NCBI GenBank assembly: GCA_964538675.1
Contig: CAZIGM010000023.1
Location: 1 to 29,046 of the forward strand
Length of the DNA: 29,046 bases
Source: CAZIGM01 sp964538675
GTDB taxonomy: Bacteria > Bacillota > Bacilli > Tepidibacillales > Tepidibacillaceae
Reading direction: 5' to 3'
In this document: positions 16,417-24,012 of the stretch, piece after piece
Position numbering within the stretch: position 1 is the stretch's first letter
How the letters are laid out: every line of letters starts with the position of its first letter
The notes under the pieces: model-generated
Told to the model about the DNA's origin: nothing
What the model saw: only the letters and a program-made list of their open reading frames with translations
Database searches by the model: none
Program-made: the position numbers and the translations under genes

Positions 16417-17509
16417 AGAGTCCACTAATCCTGAATTAGCTAAGAAATTATTAGATAAGGTAATAAATATATCGTCTGAATATAAGAGTAAATATGGCAA
16501 AGAACCCGCAATTATGGAAGTATGCGGAAGCCATACTATGGCCTTAGCAAGAACTGGACTAAAAAGAATTTTAAAAGGTCATGTTAATTTAATTTCTGGT
16601 CCTGGATGTCCAGTCTGTGTGACTGATCAAATTTCTATTGATGCAATGATTGAACTTGCTGAGGGTGACAATAGAATAATATGCACTTTTGGGGATATGA
16701 TGAGGGTGCCAGGTACTAAGAGGTCTTTAATGGAGTCAAAAACTGCAGGAAAAGATATAAGAGTTGTATACTCACCATCTGACTCTATTGAAATTGCTGA
16801 GAAAAATCCTAATAAAGAGGTTGTATTTTTAGGAATTGGTTTTGAAACAACAATTCCTGTATTAGCAGTAGCTTTAAAACTTGCTGATGAAAAAGGGTTA
16901 AAGAATTTTTCTATGTGGTTGAATACAAAATTAGTTGAGCCAATTTTAAGAGCTCTATTAGATACAAAAAAAGTAAATATCGATGGTTTTTTATTACCTG
17001 GTCATGTATCTATAGTACTAGGAAAAGATAGCTACGACTTCTTAGTTGATGAATATAAAGTTCCAGGTATTATTTCAGGTTTTGATTCTGTTGAAATGTT
17101 AAGTGGTATTTATAAATTAATTGAAATGTTAATTAATGAAGATATTAAAATAATCAATGATCATAAGAAAATTGTTACTAACGAAGGCAATATGTATGCT
17201 AAAAATCTGATGAATAAATATCTAGAACCATGTGAAGAAGCTTGGCGTGGTATTGGAATTATTAAAGATAGTGGTCTTGATTTAAGAGAAGAATATGATT
17301 ATTTAAATGCTAAAAAACGTTTTGAAGTAGAAGTAGGCGAACCAAAGAAAACAAAATGTCGTTGTGGGGATATAATTAGTGGTTTAATAGCACCTGACGA
17401 ATGCGTATTATTTGGGAAAGCATGTAATCCGATTAATCCTATTGGACCTTGTATGGTTTCTACAGAGGGTAGTTGTGCTGCTTTTTATCAATATATGAGG
17501 GAGGATTAA
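16400..17509 (+). CDS. hypD: Hydrogenase formation protein HypD
   Basis: A 369-residue [4Fe-4S] scaffold on which the iron-cyanide-CO centre is assembled with HypC and HypE. Conserved C42 (VCGSHTMALARTG), C70 and C73 (GPGCPVCVT) are present. The C-terminal cluster site is KCRCGDIISG...DECVLFGKAC, with further cysteines in GPCMVS and GSCAAF. The ATG at 16400 is preferred over an upstream TTG because GGAGGA stands 9 nt before it and MLEKIKE suits the family. It overlaps hypC by 17 nt; hypE follows after 2 bp. Confidence 0.95.
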   Translation: MLEKIKESTNPELAKKLLDKVINISSEYKSKYGKEPAIMEVCGSHTMALARTGLKRILKGHVNLISGPGCPVCVTDQISIDAMIELAEGDNRIICTFGDMMRVPGTKRSLMESKTAGKDIRVVYSPSDSIEIAEKNPNKEVVFLGIGFETTIPVLAVALKLADEKGLKNFSMWLNTKLVEPILRALLDTKKVNIDGFLLPGHVSIVLGKDSYDFLVDEYKVPGIISGFDSVEMLSGIYKLIEMLINEDIKIINDHKKIVTNEGNMYAKNLMNKYLEPCEEAWRGIGIIKDSGLDLREEYDYLNAKKRFEVEVGEPKKTKCRCGDIISGLIAPDECVLFGKACNPINPIGPCMVSTEGSCAAFYQYMRED

Positions 17510-17511
17510 AC

Positions 17512-18513
17512 ATGAATAATACCATTAGCTTAGCCCATGGAGACGGTGGAGAATTAGCACACCAATTGATTCAAGAAGTATTTGTTGATGCATTTGGACA
17601 TCATGAAGAATCTAAACTAGATTCAGCGATTATTAATTTAAAAGGAACAAAAATTGCTATGTCTACAGATAGTTTTGTAGTAAAACCTATCTTTTTTCCA
17701 GGTGGGAATATAGGTAAAATTGCAATTGCTGGAACTGTAAATGATATAGCTGTAAGTGGGGCTATACCAAAATATTTAACAGCTGGATTTATAATAGAAG
17801 AAGGTTTTTCTATATCAGATTTAAAAGAGATTGTTACTACAATGGCTATTGAAGCAAAAAATGCAGGAGTATTTATTTTAGCAGGAGACACCAAAGTTGT
17901 TGAACGGGGTAGCGCGGATGGAATATATATAAATACAACTGGAATTGGAGAAATAATAGATAACAAAATAAATCCTTCTAATATTGAAGAGGGAGATTCT
18001 ATCATTATTAGTGGTACTTTGGGAGATCACGGAATTGCAATTTTATCTGCACGTGGAGATTTAGGAATTTTAACAGATTTAAAAAGTGATTGTGCATCTT
18101 TAAATAAAATGATTGAATCTGTTTTACAAAACACTAATACTGTAAAAATAATGAGAGATCCTACTCGTGGAGGTTTAGCAACTACATTAGTAGAAATTTG
18201 TGAAGATTTTTGTATAACAATGGAAATTGATGAAACATTAATACCGATTAAAGACGAGGTGAAAGGTGCCTGTGATATATTAGGATATGAACCTATTTAC
18301 TTAGCTAATGAGGGAAAGATAATATTTATTGTAGGAAAAGACGAAGAAGAAAAAGTATTGGAAATATTAAAAGGGTTTGATTCTGGAGTAGATGCAAAGA
18401 TTATAGGTAAAGTAGTGAATATCGAAAAAGGAAAACTATTTCTAAGGACTTCATTAGGTACTACAAGAAGACTAAATAGACTTTCTGGTATCTTATTGCC
18501 TAGAATATGTTAA
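17512..18513 (+). CDS. hypE: Hydrogenase expression/formation protein HypE
   Basis: A 333-residue AIR-synthase-like ATPase that dehydrates the carbamoyl group on its C-terminal cysteine to a cyanide donor. The N-terminal SLAHGDGGELAHQLI and later RDPTRGGLATTL are family motifs. The C-terminus ends PRIC, so the acceptor Cys333 is intact. The ATG at 17512 is chosen for the strong GAGGGAGG site and the conserved start; the frame is open upstream to 17473. It is the last gene of the hydrogenase operon, and a stem-loop follows at 18541. Confidence 0.95.
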   Translation: MNNTISLAHGDGGELAHQLIQEVFVDAFGHHEESKLDSAIINLKGTKIAMSTDSFVVKPIFFPGGNIGKIAIAGTVNDIAVSGAIPKYLTAGFIIEEGFSISDLKEIVTTMAIEAKNAGVFILAGDTKVVERGSADGIYINTTGIGEIIDNKINPSNIEEGDSIIISGTLGDHGIAILSARGDLGILTDLKSDCASLNKMIESVLQNTNTVKIMRDPTRGGLATTLVEICEDFCITMEIDETLIPIKDEVKGACDILGYEPIYLANEGKIIFIVGKDEEEKVLEILKGFDSGVDAKIIGKVVNIEKGKLFLRTSLGTTRRLNRLSGILLPRIC

Positions 18514-18540
18514 GAAAAATTAAACATCATCTATTAAAAA

Positions 18541-18560
18541 AGCAGCCTTGAAAGGCTGCT
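18541..18560. terminator. Stem-loop after hypE, left half of a split terminator
   Basis: AGCAGCCTT, GA, AAGGCTGCT is a perfect stem preceded by an A-run (18536-18541) but not followed by T on the plus strand. As it stands it can terminate only minus-strand transcription. The same 18 bases recur at 18875-18892, there with the T-run. See the finding on terminator insertion. Confidence 0.8.
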
Positions 18561-18892
18561 TAGGCTGTTGTAAATGCCCAATTTCTTCGTTACAGCTTAA
18601 ATCTCCGGTACTCACTTACGTTAAGTAAGCTCCGTTCCAACCACTATTATTATACCTAAAAGTTTTGTAGCATTACATAAGTGCGACATAGCACGACTTA
18701 TGCTTTAGCATAATAGCGTGACTTGTGCGCTTCGTGTGCTTTTGGGAGTTACCTTTTTTCCGTATTGTACTCATTAAAAGAAAGGTAACGGACATCGTGA
18801 GCACGTTGTAAACTACAAATACTTTAACCAACCATTTTGAACAGCCTGATTTTGTTGACTTTGTCAACAATCTGAGCAGCCTTGAAAGGCTG
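18559..18892. mobile_element. MITE-like palindromic element, long form, flanked by 18-bp direct repeat
   Basis: The 18-bp sequence AGCAGCCTTGAAAGGCTG occurs at 18541-18558 and 18875-18892. Between them the element has imperfect inverted ends: AGGCTGTTGTAAATG (18562-18576) and CATTTTGAACAGCCT (18833-18847), 13 of 15 bases complementary. Inside are a short palindromic block CTTACGTTAAGTAAG, a 52-bp hairpin module (18687-18738), an inverted pair GTTACCTTTT (from about 18748) / AGAAAGGTAAC (about 18778-18788), and a right-hand palindrome TTGTTGAC-TTT-GTCAACAA (18852-18870). No transposase is encoded, so any movement would be in trans. Confidence 0.7.
18687..18738 (-). repeat. 52-bp hairpin module nested in the long element
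   Basis: This block (ACAAGTCACGCTATTATG...AGTCGTGCTATG on the minus strand) matches the core of the 78-bp repeats at 1-203 almost base for base. It is missing from the otherwise matching element at 25164-25410, where the flanking sequences GCACTTATGTAA and AACTCCCAAAAG are joined. It is thus a separable unit. Confidence 0.75.
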
Positions 18893-18899
18893 TTTTTTT
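18875..18899 (+). terminator. Intrinsic terminator, right half
   Basis: CAGCCTT (18877-18883), GA, AAGGCTG (18886-18892), then TTTTTTT. A functional Rho-independent terminator for plus-strand transcription coming from hypE or from within the inserted element. Confidence 0.88.
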
Positions 18900-18916
18900 G
18901 CTGGAATCAACTTTTT

Positions 18917-18944
18917 TTGATTGTATAAAAATCCGAAATATAAT
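18917..18944 (+). promoter_or_regulatory. Candidate promoter of the DUF3243 gene
   Basis: TTGATT (18917-18922), 16-bp spacer, TATAAT (18939-18944). It lies just after the terminator at 18875-18899 and 46 bp before the next start codon. Confidence 0.55.
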
Positions 18945-18990
18945 CCATATTATAAATGAAAGAGTAGAATAAATATAGGAGGGAAAAAAT

Positions 18991-19239
18991 ATGTCTGTAT
19001 TAGATAATTTTCAAGATTGGAAGGATTTTTTAAATAACAGAGTAGAACAAGCTTATAAAATAGGTATGACTAACGAGACTGTATCAAATCTTGCATATCA
19101 AATAGGAGATTATTTGTCAGAGAATGTTAATCCTAAAAATTCTGAAGAAAGATTATTAAAAGAATTATGGGAAGCAAGTGATGAAGATCAGCAAAAAGTT
19201 TTTGCTCAAATTATGGTGAATTTTGTTGATAAGCAGTAA
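18991..19239 (+). CDS. DUF3243 family protein, YmfJ-like
   Basis: A small 82-residue helical, acidic protein matching YmfJ of Bacilli (DUF3243), of unknown function. It has no cysteines, membrane segment or catalytic motif. The TAGGAGGG site supports the ATG. In Bacilli it directly follows ymfI; here 11 kb of hydrogenase genes lie between. It is a single-gene unit with its own promoter candidate and a strong stem-loop after it. Confidence 0.85.
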   Translation: MSVLDNFQDWKDFLNNRVEQAYKIGMTNETVSNLAYQIGDYLSENVNPKNSEERLLKELWEASDEDQQKVFAQIMVNFVDKQ

Positions 19240-19255
19240 AGAACAAAATATAAAT

Positions 19256-19298
19256 TATTAATGTAAAATGTCCCTTTAAGGGACATTTTACATTAATA
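19256..19298. terminator. Very long perfect hairpin after ymfJ-like gene
   Basis: Two 21-base arms (19256-19276 and 19278-19298) are exact complements around a single T at 19277. The GC-rich apex is TCCC-TTTAA-GGGA. It is symmetric and so could end transcription from both sides, but the T-run after the plus-strand arm is poor. Confidence 0.75.
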
Positions 19299-19499
19299 GA
19301 ATATTTACAAAAAAAAGAGGATTATAGAATATTATAACGAAAATATAATTATTTTTAGAAATATGTTAAAATAATATTATATTTTTTTATTCTATAGTTC
19401 TATTAATATTTAAATTGTGATTAAATATAGATATTATGGTGAATTAATTAATTATTATATTTAAAATATATTTTAAAATATGTGATAGGGGGTGAAATT

Positions 19500-20354
19500 A
19501 TGGATTATATTGGCAAACAATTAAAAGAATTAAGGATAAGTAAAGGCTTATCAATTGAAGATATTCAAGATGCCACAAAAATACGCACAAGATACATACA
19601 AGCTATTGAAGAAGGGAATTTAGAAAAGTTACCAGGAAAGTTTTATGAAAAGGCTTTTATTAAATCTTATTCTGAATTAGTAGATTTGGACTTAGCTGTC
19701 TACAATGAATATCTAGAATCTTTACCTAATGAAAATACAGATGATGTGAAAATAGTAGACAATTATTATAATAAAGAGAGTTTTTTTTCTAAGGTAGTTA
19801 AATGGTTATCAAAATCTTTAGTTTATATTTTAATAATATTGGTTATTTTCATAATATATATATTTATTGGTTTTTATTCTGATAATGGAGAAAATTCACA
19901 AGGTGACATAATAGGAAATACAAGACCTGATTATCAATCAGGCGAGGAGGGTAACAACGAACCATCTTCTGAGGAACAACAGCCACCAGTGGATAATGAA
20001 AATGAAATAACGGATCAATTGACTATAACAAAAACTGAAACGTCAACTTATGAATCGCGTATATTAGAGAAGTATGAGGTTGTATATAAAAAAGATGCTG
20101 ATTTAACAATGAACTTGAAGATAAGTGGTCCATGTTGGATTTCAATTAATGAAGAAGGACCTGAAGGAAAACTAGTTTTAATGAAAACCTTACATCAAGG
20201 TGATGTAGTTGAAGAGATAAAATTAGATAAAACTATGTGGATACATGTTGGAAATGCATTAAATTTGGATATATTAATAAACGATGAGGTTATAAATCTT
20301 GGTAATGAAGAGGTTGTTAAGTTTGTATCGTTTGAACTAAAGGAAATAGAATAA
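19500..20354 (+). CDS. rodZ: RodZ/YmfM-like cell-shape and division protein
   Basis: A 284-residue single-pass membrane protein. An N-terminal helix-turn-helix (HTH_25, about 3-70: LKELRISKGLSIEDIQDATKI) faces the cytoplasm and in RodZ binds MreB. One transmembrane helix lies at about 107-126. An acidic low-complexity linker (about 128-175) and a C-terminal DUF4115-type beta domain (about 180-284) are outside. The ATG at 19500 is chosen for the AGGGGGTG site 5 nt upstream and because MDYIGKQLKE fits the family; an in-frame GTG at 19482 is less likely. The 260-bp gap before it is AT-rich, with the hairpin at 19256 as its main feature. Confidence 0.88.
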   Translation: MDYIGKQLKELRISKGLSIEDIQDATKIRTRYIQAIEEGNLEKLPGKFYEKAFIKSYSELVDLDLAVYNEYLESLPNENTDDVKIVDNYYNKESFFSKVVKWLSKSLVYILIILVIFIIYIFIGFYSDNGENSQGDIIGNTRPDYQSGEEGNNEPSSEEQQPPVDNENEITDQLTITKTETSTYESRILEKYEVVYKKDADLTMNLKISGPCWISINEEGPEGKLVLMKTLHQGDVVEEIKLDKTMWIHVGNALNLDILINDEVINLGNEEVVKFVSFELKEIE

Positions 20355-20370
20355 TGTAAATTACATTATT
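20350..20370 (+). terminator. Stem-loop overlapping the rodZ stop
   Basis: AATAATGTAA-A-TTACATTATT is a perfect 10-bp inverted repeat that includes the rodZ stop codon. It is weak in GC and probably a minor element beside the better terminator at 20418. Confidence 0.5.
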
Positions 20371-20417
20371 TAATCTAAACAAATAATAATTTTTATAAAT
20401 AAATATTAATTTAGAAT

Positions 20418-20450
20418 GACTTCATAATAATGGAGTCTTCTTTATTTTTT
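20418..20450 (+). terminator. Intrinsic terminator downstream of rodZ
   Basis: GACTTCAT, loop AATA, ATGGAGTC (20418-20437, one G-T wobble), followed by TTCTTTATTTTTT. Confidence 0.85.
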
Positions 20451-20455
20451 CAGCT

Positions 20456-20484
20456 TTGACACTTAATATTTCTTATAATATACT
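20456..20484 (+). promoter_or_regulatory. Promoter of rimO
   Basis: TTGACA (20456-20461), exactly 17 bp, TATACT (20479-20484). It is near-consensus for the vegetative sigma factor, directly after a terminator and about 25 bp before rimO, so rimO, pgsA and perhaps cinA form a new transcription unit. Confidence 0.8.
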
Positions 20485-20508
20485 TGTTTAAGAATTATTG
20501 GGGAAGAG

Positions 20509-21867
20509 ATGGAGGATAAAAGAACTTATATGAAAGTTACTATACAGACTTTAGGATGTGATAAGAATCTTGTTGATTCTGAAATAATACTTGGTTTACT
20601 CGACAAAGATAAGTTTGAGATATCTGACAATATTGAAGAATCAGATATAGTAATTATTAATACATGTGGTTTTATTCAAGATGCAAAAGAGGAATCAATA
20701 AATGCTATATTAGATGTAACAGAATACAAAAAAAAAGCGAAATTAAAATCTTTATTAGTAGCAGGTTGTTTAAGCCAAAGATATAAAGATGAATTAATGA
20801 AGGAAATGCCTGAAATAGATGGCTTGATTGGTACAAATGAATACGATTATATTAATGAATTAATTACATTGTCTTTAGAAGGTAAAATACCTATTATTTT
20901 AAATGAGAATCTTTTTACCTATGAGAATTTAAATAATAAATATAGGTTAACCCCAAATCATTATACATATATTAAAATTGCAGAAGGTTGTAACAATAAG
21001 TGTACTTTTTGTGTAATACCATTAATCAGAGGTAAGTATCGAAGTAGAAGCATTGACTCTATTATGAAAGAAGCAAAAGTTGCTGTAAAAAATGGAACGA
21101 AGGAAATAATCTTAATAGCACAAGATACTTCATATTATGGATATGATAATAATGGAAAACTAATGTTAGCTAATTTGGTAGATGAACTATCTAAAATTGA
21201 GGATTTATTTTGGATAAGAGTTCATTATTTATATCCAGGTAATATTACGGATCAACTTATTGATACATTTGCATCTAATAAAAAGCTATGCAAGTATATC
21301 GATTTACCACTTCAACATAGCGAAGAACATATCTTAAAGAAGATGTTACGACCTCACTATCAAAAAGATATTAGAAAATTGGTAGAGAAGATTAAGAGCA
21401 AAGTTCCAGATGTTGCTTTACGAACTTCTATAATTGTTGGCTTTCCTGGAGAGAGTGATGAAGATTTTAATAATTTGATTGAATTTGTAAAAGAGATAAA
21501 ATTTGATCGTTTAGGTGTTTTTATATTTTCAGAAGAAGAAGGTACTGCTGCTTCAAAACTTCCAAATAAAGTTCCAATAGAAGAGAAGGAGAGAAGAGCT
21601 CAGACGTTAATGAATGTTCAAAATAAAATAGCGAAAGAGAAAAATTCTTATTTAATTGGAAAAGAAATTGAAGTTCTTATAGATAATTATGATAAAAAAA
21701 ATAATATATATATCGGAAGGTCACAATACGACGCACCAGAAATAGATGGGGAGATATATATAAGTAATATAGAAGCTGATATTGGTGATATATGTATTGT
21801 AAGAATAACACATTCTTATGATTATGACCTTGTAGGGGAAGGTGTTAAAAATGAATCTACCAAATAA
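20509..21867 (+). CDS. rimO: Ribosomal protein S12 methylthiotransferase RimO
   Basis: A 452-residue radical-SAM enzyme that adds a methylthio group to an aspartate of ribosomal protein S12. The N-terminal UPF0004 domain carries C17 (TLGCDKNLVDSE), C53 (NTCGF) and C87 (AGCLSQRY) for the auxiliary [4Fe-4S] cluster. The radical-SAM motif is C161-x3-C165-x2-C168 (EGCNNKCTFCVIPLIRG). A C-terminal TRAM domain follows (about 380-445). TLGCDKN and VIPLIRGKYRSR distinguish RimO from MiaB. The start could also be the ATG at 20530 (MKVTIQTLG), which has GGAGG upstream at slightly long distance. It overlaps pgsA by 17 nt. Confidence 0.93.
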   Translation: MEDKRTYMKVTIQTLGCDKNLVDSEIILGLLDKDKFEISDNIEESDIVIINTCGFIQDAKEESINAILDVTEYKKKAKLKSLLVAGCLSQRYKDELMKEMPEIDGLIGTNEYDYINELITLSLEGKIPIILNENLFTYENLNNKYRLTPNHYTYIKIAEGCNNKCTFCVIPLIRGKYRSRSIDSIMKEAKVAVKNGTKEIILIAQDTSYYGYDNNGKLMLANLVDELSKIEDLFWIRVHYLYPGNITDQLIDTFASNKKLCKYIDLPLQHSEEHILKKMLRPHYQKDIRKLVEKIKSKVPDVALRTSIIVGFPGESDEDFNNLIEFVKEIKFDRLGVFIFSEEEGTAASKLPNKVPIEEKERRAQTLMNVQNKIAKEKNSYLIGKEIEVLIDNYDKKNNIYIGRSQYDAPEIDGEIYISNIEADIGDICIVRITHSYDYDLVGEGVKNESTK

Positions 21868-22441
21868 AATAACTCTTGTAAGAATTACGCTTGTACCTAT
21901 AATAATGTTTTTTCTTTTGATAAATTTTGATTTTGGAAGAGTTAGAATAGTTGGACAAGTTCTTACTTATAGTGAAATTATAGCTACTATAATATTTATT
22001 ATTGCGGCAGCAACAGATGGAATTGATGGTTACGTAGCAAGAAAAAGAAGATTAGTTACAAACCTCGGTAAGTTTTTAGATCCACTCGCAGATAAATTAT
22101 TAGTTACCGCTTCGTTGATATCACTAGTAGAGATGGATCGTTTAGCAGCATGGGTTGCAGTAGTAATCATAAGTCGCGAGTTTGCCGTAACTGGTTTAAG
22201 ATTAGTTGCAGCTGCTGAAGGAACTGTTATTGCTGCTAGCAAACTTGGTAAAATAAAGACAGTAACACAAATTGTCGCAATAGTTTTACTAATGTTAAAT
22301 AATTTCCCTTTTTCTTATTTTAATATACCTTTGAATCAAATAGTTATTTGGATGGCTGTTCTAATAACTATTATATCAGGAATAGATTATTTTATTAAAA
22401 ATTTTCATGTTATTAGAATGGTTAAAGCCAGCAAGGATTAA
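21851..22441 (+). CDS. pgsA: CDP-diacylglycerol-glycerol-3-phosphate 3-phosphatidyltransferase PgsA
   Basis: A 196-residue integral membrane enzyme that makes phosphatidylglycerol phosphate, the first committed step to phosphatidylglycerol. The CDP-alcohol phosphotransferase motif is complete: D56, D59-G60, A63-R64, G73, D77, D81 (ATDGIDGYVARKRRL...GKFLDPLAD). Hydrophobic segments lie about 8-24, 40-55, 82-100, 130-150 and 160-180. The ATG at 21851 (MNLPNKITLVR) is preferred over a GTG nine bases upstream, given the GGGGAAGG site. The gene is translationally coupled to rimO. Confidence 0.94.
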   Translation: MNLPNKITLVRITLVPIIMFFLLINFDFGRVRIVGQVLTYSEIIATIIFIIAAATDGIDGYVARKRRLVTNLGKFLDPLADKLLVTASLISLVEMDRLAAWVAVVIISREFAVTGLRLVAAAEGTVIAASKLGKIKTVTQIVAIVLLMLNNFPFSYFNIPLNQIVIWMAVLITIISGIDYFIKNFHVIRMVKASKD

Positions 22442-22454
22442 TTATCCAGATATG

Positions 22455-22495
22455 ATGAGACCCCAACTTTTGTAAAAGGTGCACAAGACTCGCTA
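22455..22495 (+). repeat. Degenerate copy of the hairpin repeat between pgsA and cinA
   Basis: GAGACCCCAA...GTGCACAAGACTCGCTAT resembles the family sequence TAACTCCCAA...GCGCACAAGTCACGCTAT, in the same order and orientation as at 1-203, but the hairpin half that should follow is lost. This is a similarity judged by eye. Confidence 0.4.
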
Positions 22496-22537
22496 TAGGA
22501 TTAAAGTCAGCTTTATAATATATCGGAGGTAGTAAAT

Positions 22538-23800
22538 TTGTTTAGAGGCGAAATAATTTCAGTTGGAACAGAATTATTACTAGGACAAATTAGCAATACT
22601 AATTCTCAGTATATATCTAAGAGAATGGCAGAGATAGGGTGTTCAATATATTTTCATGTAACAGTAGGAGATAATTCAGATAGGTTGGGAGATGTAATTA
22701 CTCAAGCAACATCACGTTCTAATTTGATTGTTTTTACTGGAGGATTAGGACCTACACATGATGATATAACAAAGGAAGTATTTTGTAAAATAGTGAATAA
22801 AAATTTAATATTAGATGAATTTACTTATAAAAAAATGGTGCAATATTTTCAGGAAAGAAATATTACTATGTCTAAAAATAACAAAAAACAAGCCATGGTA
22901 ATAGAAGCATGTACTATTTTTTTTAATGAAAATGGCTTGGCACCAGGTATGGGAATAAAAATAGACGACATTTACTATATTTTTTTGCCTGGTCCACCAA
23001 CAGAGATGAATCCAATGTTAGATAATTATGTTATCCCATGGCTTAAAAATATAATTGGGAATATGGTCATCTTATCCGAAACTATGAGATTTGTTGGAAT
23101 AGGCGAATCAACTTTGGATGAAAAAATTTCAGATTTGATTGAAGGACAAGACAATCCAACTGTAGCCTTATTGGCCGAAGAAGGTGAAGTATTAGTACGT
23201 TTAACAGCTAAAGGTGAAAATAATCAAGAAGCATTAAACTTTATAAAACCGGTTGAAGATGAGATTCATAAGAGATTAGCTAAATATCATTATAGTAATG
23301 GAGTTAATTCAATAGAGTATGTTGTATTAGATTTATTAAAAAGATTAAATCTTACAATTTCTATTTCTGAGAGTTGTACTGGTGGATTAGTTGGAGATTT
23401 AATAACGAGACATTCTGGTAGTTCTTCTGTTTATAAAGGTGGCGTAATCTGTTATAACAATAGTATAAAAATCAAAATTCTGAATGTACCACTAGAGATA
23501 CTTAATAGTAAAGGGGCAGTGAGTAAAGAAGTTGCAAAAGCATTAGCGGAAAATACAGCAAAAATATTTAATACGGACCTAGGTGTTTCAATTACTGGAA
23601 TAGCTGGACCAAGGTCTGTTGAAAATAAACCAGTTGGATTAATATATATAGGTATTGCAGAAAAAAATAAAACAAAAATATATCAACTAAATCTTTCGGG
23701 AAAGAGAACAACAATTAAAACTAGAGCAGCAAAACATGTTTTTTACTATTTATGGTGTATTCTAAAAGGAGAACTTAATAATGCAGACTACTCCAACTAA
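22538..23800 (+). CDS. cinA: CinA: competence/damage-inducible protein with nicotinamide-nucleotide amidase domain
   Basis: A 420-residue two-domain protein. The N-terminal MoCF-biosynthesis-like (COG1058) domain has ISVGTELLLGQ and TGGLGPTHDD (about 68-76), associated with ADP-ribose/NAD-related pyrophosphatase activity. The C-terminal domain (about 262-415) has SESCTGGLVGD and GIAGP, the PncC amidase signature of NMN recycling. The start is TTG with a strong TCGGAGGT seven bases upstream; there is no nearby ATG that would keep the conserved N-terminus FRGEIISVGTE. The position before recA is classical in Firmicutes. Confidence 0.93.
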   Translation: MFRGEIISVGTELLLGQISNTNSQYISKRMAEIGCSIYFHVTVGDNSDRLGDVITQATSRSNLIVFTGGLGPTHDDITKEVFCKIVNKNLILDEFTYKKMVQYFQERNITMSKNNKKQAMVIEACTIFFNENGLAPGMGIKIDDIYYIFLPGPPTEMNPMLDNYVIPWLKNIIGNMVILSETMRFVGIGESTLDEKISDLIEGQDNPTVALLAEEGEVLVRLTAKGENNQEALNFIKPVEDEIHKRLAKYHYSNGVNSIEYVVLDLLKRLNLTISISESCTGGLVGDLITRHSGSSSVYKGGVICYNNSIKIKILNVPLEILNSKGAVSKEVAKALAENTAKIFNTDLGVSITGIAGPRSVENKPVGLIYIGIAEKNKTKIYQLNLSGKRTTIKTRAAKHVFYYLWCILKGELNNADYSN

Positions 23801-23811
23801 TAAAAGATTTA

Positions 23812-23830
23812 CTCATATAAATGAGAGTTT
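23812..23830 (+). terminator. Weak stem-loop after cinA
   Basis: CTCAT-ATAA-ATGAG followed by AGTTTTAATTCTTCT. Short and AT-rich; it may be only a partial terminator between cinA and recA. Confidence 0.4.
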
Positions 23831-23862
23831 TAATTCTTCTAGTAAAGCATGATAAAAAAAGG

Positions 23863-23876
23863 GGAATAAATGTTCG
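23863..23876 (+). promoter_or_regulatory. SOS (LexA/DinR) box upstream of recA
   Basis: GGAATAAATGTTCG, read on the other strand as CGAACATTTATTCC, matches the Gram-positive DinR consensus CGAACRNRYGTTYC at 12 of 14 positions. It lies 9 bp before the recA -35 element, so damage induction of recA by LexA release is expected. Confidence 0.75.
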
Positions 23877-23885
23877 CGAAAGTAC

Positions 23886-23914
23886 TTGTAACTTAATCTA
23901 ATTCGTTATAAAAT
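23886..23914 (+). promoter_or_regulatory. Promoter of recA
   Basis: TTGTAA (23886-23891), 17 bp, TAAAAT (23909-23914). Transcription would begin near 23921, giving a leader of about 90 nt before the GTG start. Confidence 0.65.
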
Positions 23915-24012
23915 ACACATATAAGAAAAAGAATTCTGTTAAAAGTAACTATTGATTATTTTATTAACTAAATCTTAATAATGTTTGGGATTTAAAAAAA
24001 GGAGAGGAAATT

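Noticed and set aside
17473..17511. TTG-started extension of HypE
   Set aside because: It overlaps the end of hypD in another frame and would place the GAGGGAGG ribosome site inside the gene. The ATG at 17512 is standard.
18673..18870. Minus-strand 65-codon frame in the post-hypE gap
   Set aside because: It lies wholly within the palindromic repeat, has no ribosome site, and its frame ends differ from those of the matching frame at 25164. It is treated as repeat sequence, not a gene.
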